Source: Odiellus spinosus
Taxonomy: Eukaryota > Arthropoda > Arachnida > Opiliones > Phalangiidae
Direction of reading: 5' to 3'
DNA: 64,000 bases
NCBI GenBank assembly: GCA_963920705.1
Contig: CAWUCO010000001.1
Span: forward strand, 2,193,982 to 2,257,981
Position 1 is the stretch's first letter. Each line of letters begins with the position of its first letter. The notes under the pieces are model-generated. The model ran no database searches and had not been told where the DNA came from. It was given only the letters and a program-made list of their open reading frames with translations. Shown here piece after piece: positions 44,201-58,579 of the stretch. The position numbers were made by a program, and so were the translations under genes.

Positions 44201-45110
44201 ATCTAATATAAAAAAGCGAATTTTTAAAATCTGAAATATGACTATTTTGATATTGTATGATTTATTGAATTGGCCATATTTTTCTTGTTTTTCAACGGAT
44301 TTTTGAAAACTCTTATTATTTAGACTATCCATTAATTGCTCTTTCGAATGACTTTGGTTTTGTCTAAATTGCCAAAACGTGACAAATATAAAATTGGTTA
44401 AAATTAAGCAAAACGCTTAAAAATCCAAGATTATATGATTCAAATGGACACAAAACATTTGATTTTTAAGCGATTTAGACAAAATTAACACCACTCGAAA
44501 GAGCAAATATTGTTCTATCTAAAAAACAAGAGTTTTGGAAAATCTGTTGAAAAACATGGAAAATATGGCCAATTGAAAAAACATCTAATATCAAAAAGCG
44601 AATTTTTAAAATCTGAAATTTGACTATTTTGATATTGTATGATTTCTTGAATTGGCCATATTTGTCTTGTTTTTCAACGGATTTTTGAAAACTCTTATTA
44701 TTTAGACTGTCCATTAATTGCTCTTTTGAATGACTTTGGTTTTGACTAAATTGCCAAAACGTTACAAATATAAAATTGGTTAAAATTAAGCAAAAAAGCT
44801 TAAAAATCCAAGATTATTGGATTCAAATTGACACAAAACATTTGATTTTTAAGCGATTTAGACAAAATTAAAACCTATCGAAAGAGCAAATATTGGACTA
44901 TCTAAAAAACAAGAGTTTTGGAAAATCTGTTGAAAAACATGGAAAATATGGCCAATTGAAAAAACATCTAATATCAAAAAGCGAATTTTTAAAATCTGAA
45001 ATTTGACTATTTTGATATTGTATGATTTCTTGAATTGGCCATATTTGTCTTGTTTTTCAACGGATTTTTGAAAACTCTTATTATTTAGACTGTCCATTAA
45101 TTGCTCTTTC
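41300..45110. repeat. local higher-order repeat, 1912 bp (5-mer) x2
   Basis: 41415/43327, 41798/43710 and 42563/44475 are all 1912 bp apart and share rare variants: ILKFRF, a CAAACCGTG change in the spacer, and the GGTTTTGAATATCC variant at 42239/44151. Confidence 0.8.
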
Positions 45111-48100
45111 GAATGACTTTGGTTTTGACTAAATTGCCAAAACGTTACAAATATAAAATTGGTTAAAATTAAGCAAAAACGCTTAAAAATCCAAGATTAT
45201 ATGATTCAAATGGACACAAAACATTTGATTTTTAAGCGATTTAGACAAAATTAACACCACTCGAAAGAGCAAATACTGGACTATCTAAAAAACAAGAGTT
45301 TTGGAAAGTCCGTTGAAAAACATGGAAAATATGGCCAATTGAAAAAACATCTAATATCAAAAAGCGAATTTTTTAAATCTGAAATTTGACTATTTTGATA
45401 TTGTATGATTTCTTGAATTGGCCATATTTGTCTTGTTTTTCAACGGATTTTTGAAAACTCTTATTATTTAGACTGTCCATTAATTGCTCTTTCGAATGAC
45501 TTTGGTTTTGACTAAATTGCCAAAACGTTACAAATATAAAATTGGTTAAAATTAAGCAAAAACGCTTAAAAATCCAAGATTATTGGATTCAAATGGACAC
45601 AAAACATTTGATTTTTAAGCGATTTAGACAAAATTAACACCACTCGAAAGAGCAAATACTGGACTATCTAAAAAACAAGAGTTTTGGAAAGTCCGTTGAA
45701 AAACATGGAAAATATGGCCAATTGAAAAAACATCTAATATCAAAAAGCGAATTTTTTAAATCTGAAATTTGACTATTTTGATATTGTATGATTTCTTGAA
45801 TTGGCCATATTTTTCTTGTTTTTCAACGGATTTTTGAAAACTCTTATTATTTAGACTTTCCATTAATTGCTCTTTCGAATGACTTTGGTTTTGTCTAAAT
45901 TGCCAAAACGTGACAAATATGAAATTGGTTAAAATTAAGCAAAAAAGCTTAAAAATCCAAGATTATTGGATTCAAATTGACACAAAACATTTGATTTTTA
46001 AGCGATTTAGACAAAATTAAAACCTATCGAAAGAGCAAATATTGGACTATCTAAAAAACAAGAGTTTTGGAAAGTCCGTTGAAAAACATGGAAAATATGG
46101 CCAATTCAATATCAAAAAGCGAATTTTTTAAATCTGAAATTTGACTATTTTGATATTGTATGATTTCTTGAATTGGCCATATTTTTCTTGTTTTTCAACG
46201 GATTTTTGAAAACTCTTATTATTTAGACTTTCCATTAATTGCTCTTTCGAATGACTTTGGTTTTGTCTAAATTGCCAAAACGTGACAAATATGAAATTGG
46301 TTAAAATTAAGCAAAAACGCTTAAAAATCCTAGATTATTGGATTCAAATTGACACAAAACATTTGATTTTTAAGCGATTTAGACAAAATTAAAACCTATC
46401 GAAAGAGCAAATATTGGACTATCTAAAAAACAAGAGTTTTGGAAAATCTGTTGAAAAACAAGAAAAATATGGCCAATTGAAAAAACATCTAATATCAAAA
46501 AGCGAATTTTTTAAATCTGAAATTTGACTATTTTGATATTGTATGATTTCTTGAATTGGCCATATTTGTCTTGTTTTTCAACGGATTTTTGAAAACTCTT
46601 ATTATTTAGACTGTCCATTAATTGCTCTTTCGAATGCCTTTGGTTTTGTCTAAATTGCCAAAACGTGACAAATATAAAATTGATTAAAATTAAGCAAAAA
46701 CGCTTAAAAATCCAAGATTATATGATTCAAATGGACACAAAACATTTGATTTTTAAGCGATTTAGACAAAATTAACACCACTCGAAAGAGCAAATATTGG
46801 TCTATCTAAAAAACAAGAGTTTTGGAAAATCTGTTGAAAAAAACATGGAAAATATGGCCAATTGAAAAAACATCTAATATCAAATAGCGAATTTTTAAAA
46901 TCTGAAATTTGACTATTTTGATATTGTATGATTTCTTGAATTGGCCATATTTGTCTTGTTTTTCAACGGATTTTTGAAAACTCTTATTATTTAGACACTC
47001 CATTAATTGCTCTTTCGAATGACTTTGGTTTTGACTAAATTGCCAAAACGTTACAAATATAAAATTTGTTAAAATTAAGCAAAAACGCTTAAAAATCCAA
47101 GATTATTGGATTCAAATTGACACAAAACATTTGATTTTTAAGCGATTTAGACAAAATTAAAACCTATCGAAAGAGCAAATATTGGACTATCTAAAAAACA
47201 AGAGTTTTGGAAAATCTGTTGAAAAACATGGAAAATTTGGCCAATTCAAAAAACATCTAATATCAAAAAGCAAATTTTTAAAATCTGAAATTTGACTATT
47301 TTGATATTGTATGATTTCTTGAATTGGCCATATTTGTCTTGTTTTTCAACGGATTTTTGAAAACTCTTATTATTTAGACTGTCCATTAATTGCTCTTTCG
47401 AATGACTTTGGTTTTGTCTAAATTGCCAAAACGTGACAAATATGAAATTGGTTAAAATTAAGCAAAAACGCTTAAAAATCCTAGATTATTGGATTCAAAT
47501 TGACACAAAACATTTGATTTTTAAGCGATTTAGACAAAATTAACACCACTCGAAAGAGCAAATATTTGTCTATCTAAAAAACAAGAGTTTTGGAAAATCC
47601 GTTTAAAAACATGGAAAATATAGTCAATTCAAAAAACATCTAATATCAAAAAGCGAATTTTTAAAATCTGAAATTTGACTATTTTTATATTGTATGATTT
47701 CTTGAATTGACCATATTTTTCTCGTTTTTCAACGGATTTTTGAAAACTCTTATTATTTAGACTATCCATTAATTGCTCTTTCGAATGACTTTGGTTTTGT
47801 CTAAATTGCCAAAACGTGACAAATATAAAATTGGTTAAAATTAAGCAAAAACGCTTAAAAATCCTAGATTATTGGATTCAAATTGACACAAAACATTTGA
47901 TTTTTAAGCGATTTAGACAAAATTAAAACCTATCGAAAGAGCAAATATTGGACTATCTAAAAACAAGAGTTTTGGAAAATCTGTTGAAAAACATGGAAAA
48001 TATGGCCAATTGAAAAAACATCTAATATCAAAAAGCGAATTTTTAAAATCTGAAATTTGACTATTTTGATATTGTATGATTTCTTGAATTGGCCATATTT

Positions 48101-49639
48101 GTCTTGTTTTTCAACGGATTTTTGAAAACTCTTATTATTTAGACTGTCCATTAATTGCTCTTTCGAATGACTTTGGTTTTGACTAAATTGCCCAAACGTT
48201 ACAAATATAAAATTGGTTAAAATTAAGTAAAACGCTTAAAAATCCAAGATTATATGATTCAAATGGACACAAAACATTTGATTTTTAAGCGATTTTGACA
48301 AAATTAACACCACTCGAAAGAGCAAATACTGGACTATCTAAAAAACAAGAGTTTTGGAAAGTCCGTTGAAAAACATGGAAAATATGGCCAATTGAAAAAA
48401 CATCTAATATCAAAAAGCGAATTTTTTAAATCTGAAATTTGACTATTTTGATATTGTATGATTTCTTGAATTGGCCATATTTTTCTTGTTTTTCAACGGA
48501 TTTTTGAAAACTCTTATTATTTAGACTATCCATTAATTGCTCTTTCGAATGACTTTGGTTTTGTCTAAATTGCCAAAACGTGACAAATATAAAATTGGTT
48601 AAAATTAAGCAAAAACGCTTAAAAATCCAAGATTATATGATTCAAATGGACACAAAACATTTGATTTTTAAGCGATTTAGACAAAATTAACACCACTCGA
48701 AAGAGCAAATATTGGTCTATCTAAAAAACAAGAGTTTTGGAAAATCCGTTGAAAAACATGGAAAATATGGCCAATTAAAAAAACATCTAATATCAAAAAG
48801 CGAATTTTTAAAATCTGAAATTTGACTATTTTGATATTGTATGATTTCTTGAATTGGCCATTTTTTTTTTTGTTTTTCAACGGATTTTTGAAAACTCTAA
48901 TTATTTAGACTGTCCATTAATTGCTCTTTCGAATGACTTTGGTTTTGTCTAAATTGCCAAAATGTGACAAATATAAAATTGGTTAAAATTAAGCAAAAAC
49001 GCTTAAAAATCCAAGATTATTGGATTCAAATGGACACAAAACATTTGATTTTTAAGCGATTTAGACAAAATTAACACCACTAAAAAACAAGAGTTTTGGA
49101 AAATCCTTTGAAAAACATGGAAAATATGGCCAATTCAAAAAACATCTAATGTCAAAAAGCGAATTTTTAAAATCTGAAATTTGACTATTTTGATATTGTA
49201 TGGTTTCTTGAATTGGTCATATTTTTCTTGTTTTTCAACAGATTTTTGAAAACTCTTATTATTTAGACTGTCCATTAATTGCTCTTTCGAATGACTTTGG
49301 TTTAGTCTAAATTGCCAAAATGTGACAAATATAAAATTGGTTAAAATTAAGGAAAAACGCTTAAAAATCCAAGATTAATGGATTCAAATTGACACACAAC
49401 ATTTGATTTTTAAGCGATATAGACAAAATCAAAACTTATCGAAAGAGCAAATATTGGACTATCTAAAAAACAAGAGTTTTGGAAAATCCGTTGAAAAACA
49501 TGGAAAATATGGCCAATTGAAAAAACATCTAATATCAAAAAGCGAATTTTTAAAATCTGAAATTTGACTATTTTGATATTGTATGATTTCTTGAATTGGC
49601 CATATTTTTCTTGTTTTTCAACGGATTTTTGAAAACTCT

Positions 49640-52600
49640 TATTATTTAGACTGTCGATTAATTGCTCTTTCGAATGACTTTGGTTTTGTCTAACTTGCCA
49701 AAACGTGACAAATATAAAATTGGTTAAAATTAAGCAAAAACCCTTAAAAATCCAATATTATTGGATTCAAATGGACACAAAACATATGATTTTTAAGCGA
49801 TTTAGAAAAAATTAACAACACTCGAAAGAGCAAATATTTGTCTATCTAAAAAACAAGAGTTTTGGAAAATCCGTTGAAAAACATGGAAAATATAGTCAAT
49901 TCAAAAAACATCTAATATCAAAAAGCGAATTTTTAAAATCTGAATTTTGACTATTTTGATATTGTATGATTTCTTGAATTGGCCATATTTTTCTTGTTTT
50001 TCAACGGATTTTTGAAAACTCTTATTATTTAGACTATCCATTAATTTCTCTTTCGAATGACTTTGGTTTTGTCTAAATTGCCAAAACGTGACAAATATGA
50101 AATTGGTTAAAATTAAGCAAAAACGCTTAAAAATCAAAGATTATTGGATTCAAATTGACACAAAACATTTGATTTTTAAGCGATTTAGACAAAATTAAAA
50201 CCTATCGAAAGAGAAAATATTGGACTATCTAAAAAACAAGAGTTTTGGAAAATCCGTTGAAAAACATGGAAAATATGGACAATTGAAAAAACATCTAATG
50301 TCAAAAAGCGAATTTTTAAAATCTGAAATTTGACTATTTTGATATTGTATGATTTCTTGAATTGGCCATTTTTTCTTGTTTTTCAACGGATTTTTGAAAA
50401 CTCTTATTATTTAGAATATCCATTAATTGCTCTTTCGAATGACTTTGGTTTTGTCTAAATTGCCAAAACGTGACAAATATGAAATTGGTTAAAATTAAGC
50501 AAAAACGCTTAAAAATCCAAGATTATTGGATTCAAATTGACACAAAACATTTGATTTTTAAGCGATTTAGACAAAATTAAAACCTATCGAAAGAGAAAAT
50601 ATTGGACTATCTAAAAAGCAAGAGCTTTGGAAAATCCGTTGAAAAACATGGAAAATATGGACAATTGAAAAAACATCTAATGTCAAAAAGCGAATTTTTA
50701 AAATCTGAAATTTGACTATTTTGATATTGTATGATTTCTTGAATTGGCCATATTTTTCTTGTTTTTCAACGGATTTTTGAAAACTCTTATTATTTAGACT
50801 ATCCATTAATTGCTCTTTCGAATGACTTTGGTTTTGTCTAAATTGCCAAAACGTGACAAATATGAAATTGGTTAAAATTAAGCAAAAACGCTTAAAAATC
50901 CAAGATTATTGGATTCAAATTTACACAAAACATTTGATTTTTAAGCGATTTAGACAAAATTAACACCACTCGAAAGAGCAAATATTTAACTATCTAAAAA
51001 ACAAGAGTTTTGGAAAATCCGTTGAAAAACATGGAAAATATAGTCAATTCAAAAAACATCTAATATCGAAAAGCGAATTTTCAAAATCTGAAATTTGACT
51101 ATTTTGATATTGTATGATTTCTTGAATTGGCCATATTTTTCTTGTTTTTCAACGGATTTTTGAAAACTCTTATAATTTTGACTGTCCATTAATTGCTCTT
51201 TCGAATGACTTTGATTTTGTCTAACTTGCCAAAACGTGACAAATATAAAATTGGTTAAAATTAAGCAAAAACCCTTAAAAATCCAATATTATTGGATTCA
51301 AATGGACACAAAACATATGATTTTTAAGCGATTTAGAAAAAATTAACAACACTCGAAAGAGCAAATATTTGTCTATCTAAAAAACTAGAGTTTTGGAAAA
51401 TCCGTTGAAAAACATGGAAAATATAGTCAATTCAAAAAACATCTAATATCAAAAAGCGAATTTTTAAAATCTGAAATTTGACTATTTTGATATTGTATGA
51501 TTTCTTGAATTGGCCATATTTTTCTTGTTTTTCAACGGATTTTTGAAAACTCTTATTATTTAGACTATCCATTAATTTCTCTTTCGAATGACTTTGGTTT
51601 TGTCTAAATTGCCAAAACGTGACAAATATGAAATTGGTTAAAATTAAGCAAAAACGCTTAAAAATCAAAGATTATTGGATTCAAATTGACACAAAACATT
51701 TGATTTTTAAGCGATTTAGACAAAATTAAAACCTATCGAAAGAGAAAATATTGGACTATCTAAAAAACAAGAGTTTTGGAAAATCCGTTGAAAAACATGG
51801 AAAATATGGACAATTGAAAAAACATCTAATGTCAAAAAGCGAATTTTTAAAATCTGAAATTTGACTATTTTGATATTGTATGATTTCTTGAATTGGCCAT
51901 TTTTTCTTGTTTTTCAACGGATTTTTGAAAACTCTTATTATTTAGACTATCCATTAATTGCTCTTTCGAATGACTTTGGTTTTGTCTAAATTGCCAAAAC
52001 GTGACAAATATGAAATTGGTTAAAATTAAGCAAAAACGCTTAAAAATCCAAGATTATTGGATTCAAATTGACACAAAACATTTGATTTTTAAGCGATTTA
52101 GACAAAATTAAAACCTATCGAAAGAGAAAATATTGGACTATCTAAAAAACAAGAGCTTTGGAAAATCCGTTGAAAAACATGGAAAATATGGACAATTGAA
52201 AAAACATCTAATGTCAAAAAGCGAATTTTTAAAATCTGAAATTTGACTATTTTGATATTGTATGATTTCTTGAATTGGCCATATTTTTCTTGTTTTTCAA
52301 CGGATTTTTGAAAACTCTTATTATTTAGACTATCCATTAATTGCTCTTTCGAATGACTTTGGTTTTGTCTAAATTGCCAAAACGTGACAAATATGAAATT
52401 GGTTAAAATTAAGCAAAAACGCTTAAAAATCCAAGATTATTGGATTCAAATTTACACAAAACATTTGATTTTTAAGCGATTTAGACAAAATTAACACCAC
52501 TCGAAAGAGCAAATATTTAACTATCTAAAAAACAAGAGTTTTGGAAAATCCGTTGAAAAACATGGAAAATATAGTCAATTCAAAAAACATCTAATATCGA

Positions 52601-52770
52601 AAAGCGAATTTTCAAAATCTGAAATTTGACTATTTTGATATTGTATGATTTCTTGAATTGGCCATATTTTTCTTGTTTTTCAACGGATTTTTGAAAACTC
52701 TTATAATTTTGACTGTCCATTAATTGCTCTTTCGAATGACTTTGATTTTGTCTAACTTGCCAAAACGTGA
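49640..52770. repeat. local higher-order repeat, 1531 bp (4-mer) x2
   Basis: 49901/51432 and 50567/52098 are 1531 bp apart; the variant CTTATAATTTTGAC recurs at 51171 and 52702, then again near 54617 and 57679, showing further copying to the right. Confidence 0.75.
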
Positions 52771-55639
52771 CAAATATAAAATTGGTTAAAATTAAGCAAA
52801 AACCCTTAAAAATCCAATATTATTGGATTCAAATGGACACAAAACATATGATTTTTAAGCGATTTAGAAAAAATTAACAACACTCGAAAGAGCAAATATT
52901 TGTCTATCTAAAAAACAAGAGTTTTGGAAAATCCGTTGAAAAACATGGAAAATATAGTCAATTCAAAAAACATCTAATATCAAAAAGCGAATTTTTAAAA
53001 TCTGAAATTTGACTATTTTGATATTGTATGATTTCTTGAATTGGCCATATTTTTCTTGTTTTTCAACGGATTTTTGAAAACTCTTATTATTTAGACTGTC
53101 CAATAATTGCTCTTTCGAATGACTTTGGTTTTGTCTAAATTGCCAAAACGTGACAAATATAAAATTGGTTAAAATTAAGCAAAAACCCTTAAAAATCCAA
53201 TATTATTGGATTCAAATGGACACAAAACATATGATTTTTAAGCGATTTAGAAAAAATTAACAACACTCGAAAGAGCAAATATTTGTCTATTTAAAAAACA
53301 AGAGTTTTGGAAAATCCGTTGAAAAACATGGAAAATATAGTCAATTCAAAAAACATCTAATATCAAAAAGCGAATTTTTAAAATCTGAAATTTGACTATT
53401 TTGATATTGTATGATTTCTTGAATTGGCCATATTTTTCTTGTTTTTCAACGGATTTTTGAAAACTCTTATTATTTAGACTGTCCATTAATTGCTCTTTCG
53501 AATGACTTTGGTTTTGTCTAAATTGCCAAAACGTGACAAATATAAAATTGGTTAAAATTAAGCAAAAACCCTTAAAAATCCAATATTATTGGATTCAAAT
53601 GGACACAAAACATATGATTTTTAAGCGATTTAGAAAAAATTAACAACACTCGAAAGAGCAAATATTTGTCTATCTAAAAAACAAGAGTTTTGGAAAATCC
53701 GTTGAAATACATGGAAAATATAGTCAATTCAAAAAACATCTAATATCAAAAAGCGAATTTTTAAAATCTGAAATTTGACTATTTTGATATTGTATGATTT
53801 CTTGAATTGGCCATATTTTTCTTGTTTTTCAACGGATTTTTGAAAACTCTTATTATTTAGACTATCCATTAATTTCTCTTTCGAATGACTTTGGTTTTGT
53901 CTAAATTGCCAAAACGTGACAAGTATGAAATTGGTTAAAATTAAGCAAAAACGCTTAAAAATCCAAGATTATTGGATTCAAATTGACACAAAACATTTGA
54001 TTTTTAAGCGATTTAGACAAAATTAAAACCTATCGAAAGAGGAAATATTGGACTATCTAAAAAACAAGAGCTTTGGAAAATCCGTTGAAAAACATGGAAA
54101 ATATGGACAATTGAAAAAACATCTAATGTCAAAAAGCGAATTTTTAAAATCTGAAATTTGACTATTTTGATATTGTATGATTTCTTGAATTGGCCATATT
54201 TTTCTTGTTTTTAAACGGATTTTTGAAAACTCTTATTATTTAGACTATCCATTAATTGCTCTTTCGAATGACTTTGGTTTTGTCTAAATTGCCAAAACGT
54301 GACAAATATGAAATTGGTTAAAATTAAGCAAAAACGCTTAAAAATCCAAGATTATTGGATTCAAATTTACACAAAACATTTGATTTTTAAGCGATTTAGA
54401 CAAAATTAACACCACTCGAAAGAGCAAATATTTAACTATCTAAAAAACAAGAGTTTTGGAAAATCCGTTGAAAAACATGGAAAATATAGTCAATTCAAAA
54501 AACATCTAATATCGAAAAGCGAATTTTCAAAATCTGAAATTTGACTATTTTGATATTGTATGATTTCTTGAATTGGCCATATTTTTCTTGTTTTTCAACG
54601 GATTTTTGAAAACTCTTATAATTTTGACTGTCCATTAATTGCTCTTTCGAATGACTTTGATTTTGTCTAACTTGCCAAAACGTGACAAATATAAAATTGG
54701 TTAAAATTAAGCAAAAACCCTTAAAAATCCAATATTATTGGATTCAAATGGACACAAAACATATGATTTTTAAGCGATTTAGAAAAAATTAACAACACTC
54801 GAAAGAGCAAATATTTGTCTATCTAAAAAACAAGAGTTTTGGAAAATCCGTTGAAAAACATGGAAAATATAGTCAATTCAAAAAACATCTAATATCAAAA
54901 AGCGAATTTTTAAAATCTGAAATTTGACTATTTTGATATTGTATGATTTCTTGAATTGGCCATATTTTTCTTGTTTTTCAACGGATTTTTGAAAACTCTT
55001 ATTATTTAGACTGTCCAATAATTGCTCTTTCGAATGACTTTGGTTCTGTCTAAATTGCCAAAACGTGACAAATATAAAATTGGTTAAAATTAAGCAAAAA
55101 CCCTTAAAAATCCAATATTATTGGATTCAAATGGACACAAAACATATGATTTTTAAGCGATTTAGAAAAAATTAACAACACTCGAAAGAGCAAATATTTG
55201 TCTATCTAAAAAACAAGAGTTTTGGAAAATCCGTTGAAAAACATGGAAAATATAGTCAATTCAAAAAACATCTAATATCAAAAAGCGAATTTTTAAAATC
55301 TGAAATTTGACTATTTTGATATTGTATGATTTCTTGAATTGGCCATATTTTTCTTGTTTTTCAACGGATTTTTGAAAACTCTTATTATTTAGACTGTCCA
55401 TTAATTGCTCTTTCGAATGACTTTGGTTTTGTCTAAATTGCCAAAACGTGACAAATATAAAATTGGTTAAAATTAAGCAAAAACCCTTAAAAATCCAATA
55501 TTATTGGATTCAAATGGACACAAAACATATGATTTTTAAGCGATTTAGAAAAAATTAACAACACTCGAAAGACCAAATATTTGTCTATCTAAAAAACAAG
55601 AGTTTTGGAAAATCCGTTGAAAAACATGGAAAATATAGT

Positions 55640-57080
55640 CAATTCAAAAAACATCTAATATCAAAAAGCGAATTTTTAAAATCTGAAATTTGACTATTTT
55701 GATATTGTATGATTTCTTGAATTGGCCATATTTTTCTTGTTTTTCAACGGATTTTTGAAAACTCTTATTATTTAGACTATCCATTAATTTCTCTTTCGAA
55801 TGACTTTGGTTTTGTCTAAATTGCCAAAACGTGACAAATATGAAATTGGTTAAAATTAAGCAAAAACGCTTAAAAATCAAAGATTATTGGATTCAAATTG
55901 ACACAAAACATTTGATTTTTAAGCGATTTAGACAAAATTAAAACCTATCGAAAGAGAAAATATTGGACTATCTAAAAAACAAGAGTTTTGGAAAATCCGT
56001 TGAAAAACATGGAAAATATGGACAATTGAAAAAACATCTAATGTCAAAAAGCGAATTTTTAAAATCTGAAATTTGACTATTTTGATATTGTATGATTTCT
56101 TGAATTGGCCATATTTTTCTTGTTTTTCAACGGATTTTTGAAAACTCTTATTATTTAGACTATCCATTAATTGCTCTGTCGAATGACTTTGGTTTTGTCT
56201 AAATTGCCAAAACGTGACAAATATGAAATTGGTTAAAATTAAGCAAAAACGCTTAAAAATCCAAGATTATTGGATTCAAATGGACACAAAACATATGATT
56301 TTTAAGCGATTTAGAAAAAATTAACAACACTCGAAAGAGCAAATATTTGTCTATCTAAAAAACAAGAGTTTTGGAAAATCCGTTGAAAAACATGGAAAAT
56401 ATAGTCAATTCAAAAAACATCTAATATCAAAAAGCGAATTTTTAAAATCTGAAATTTGACTATTTTGATATTGTATGATTTCTTGAATTGGCCATATTTT
56501 TCTTGTTTTTCAACGGATTTTTGAAAACTCTTATTATTTAGACTGTCCATTAATTGCTCTTTCGAATGACTTTGGTTTTGTCTAAATTGCCAAAACGTGA
56601 CAAATATAAAATTGGTTAAAATTAAGCAAAAACCCTTAAAAATCCAATATTATTGGATTCAAATGGACACAAAACATATGATTTTTAAGCGATTTAGAAA
56701 AAATTAACAACACTCGAAAGAGCAAATATTTGTCTATCTAAAAAACAAGAGTTTTGGAAAATCCGTTGAAAAACATGGAAAATATAGTCAATTCAATAAA
56801 CATCTAATATCAAAAAGCGAATTTTTAAAATCTGAAATTTGACTATTTTGATATTGTATGATTTCTTGAATTGGCCATATTTTTCTTGTTTTTCAACGGA
56901 TTTTTGAAAACTCTTATTATTTAGACTATCCATTAATTTCTCTTTCGAATGACTTTGGTTTTGTCTAAATTGCCAAAACGTGACAAATATGAAATTGGTT
57001 AAAATTAAGCAAAAACGCTTAAAAATCAAAGATTATTGGATTCAAATTGACACAAAACATTTGATTTTTAAGCGATTTAG
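55640..57080. repeat. local higher-order repeat, 1149 bp (3-mer)
   Basis: The landmark at 55644 recurs at 56793 (1149 bp, three monomers), with matching neighbours at 55928/57077. Confidence 0.65.
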
Positions 57081-58579
57081 ACAAAATTAAAACCTATCGA
57101 AAGAGCAAATATTGGACTATCTAAAAAACAAGAGTTTTGGAAAATCCGTTGAAAAACATGGAAAATATGGCCAATTGAAAAAACATCTAACATAAAAAAG
57201 TGAATTTTTAAAATCTGAAATTTGACTATTTTGATATTGTATGATTTCTTGAATTGGCCATATTTTTCTTGTTTTTCAACGGATTTTTGAAAACTCTTAT
57301 TATTTAGACTATCCATTAATTGCTCTTTCGAATGACTTTGGTTTTGTCTAAATTGCCAAAACGTGACAAATATGAAATTGGTTAAAATTAAGCAAAAACG
57401 CTTAAAAATCCAAGATTATTGGATTCAAATTTACACAAAACATTTGATTTTTAAGCGATTTAGACAAAATTAACACCACTCGAAAGAGCAAATATTGGTC
57501 TATCTAAAAAACAAGAGTTTTGGAAAATCCGTTGAAAAACATGGAAAATATAGTCAATTCAAAAAACATCTAATATCGAAAAGCGAATTTTCAAAATCTG
57601 AAATTTGACTATTTTGATATTGTATGATTTCTTGAATTGGCCATATTTTTCTTGTTTTTCAACGGATTTTTGAAAACTCTTATAATTTTGACTGTCCATT
57701 AATTGCTCTTTCGAATGACTTTGATTTTGTCTAACTTGCCAAAACGTGACAAATATAAAATTGGTTAAAATTAAGCAAAAACCCTTAAAAATCCAATATT
57801 ATTGGATTCAAATGGACACAAAACATATGATTTTTAAGCGATTTAGAAAAAATTAACAACACTCGAAAGAGCAAATATTTGTCTATCTAAAAAACAAGAG
57901 TTTTGGAAAATCCGTTGAAAAACATGGAAAATATGGACAATTGAAAAAACATCTAATGTCAAAAAGCGAATTTTTAAAATCTGAAATTTGACTATTCTGA
58001 TATTGTATGATTTCTTGAATTGGCCATATTTTTCTTGTTTTTCAATGGATTTTTGAAAACTCTTATTATTTAGATTATCCATTAATTGCTCTTTCGAAAG
58101 ACTTTGGTTTTGTCTAAATTGCCAAAACGTGACAAATATGAAATTGGTTAAAATTAAGCAAAAACGCTTAAAAATCCAAGATTATTGGATTCAAATTGAC
58201 ACAAAACATTTGATTTTTAAGCGATTTAGACAAAATTAACACCACTCGAAAGAGTAAATAATTGTCTATCTAAAAAACAAGAGTTTTGGAAAATCCGTTG
58301 AAAAACATGGAAAATATTGTCAATTCAAAAAACATCTAATATCAAAAAGCGAATTTTTAAAATCTGAAATTTGACTATTTTGATATTGTATGATTTCTTG
58401 AATTGGCCATATTTTTCTTGTTTTTCAACGGATTTTTGAAAACTCTTATTATTTAGACTATCCATTAATTGCTCTTTCGAATGACTTTGGTTTTATCTAA
58501 ATTGCCAAAACGTGACAAATATGAAATTGGTTAAAATTAAGCAAAAACGCTTAAAAATCCAAGATTATTGGATTCAAAT

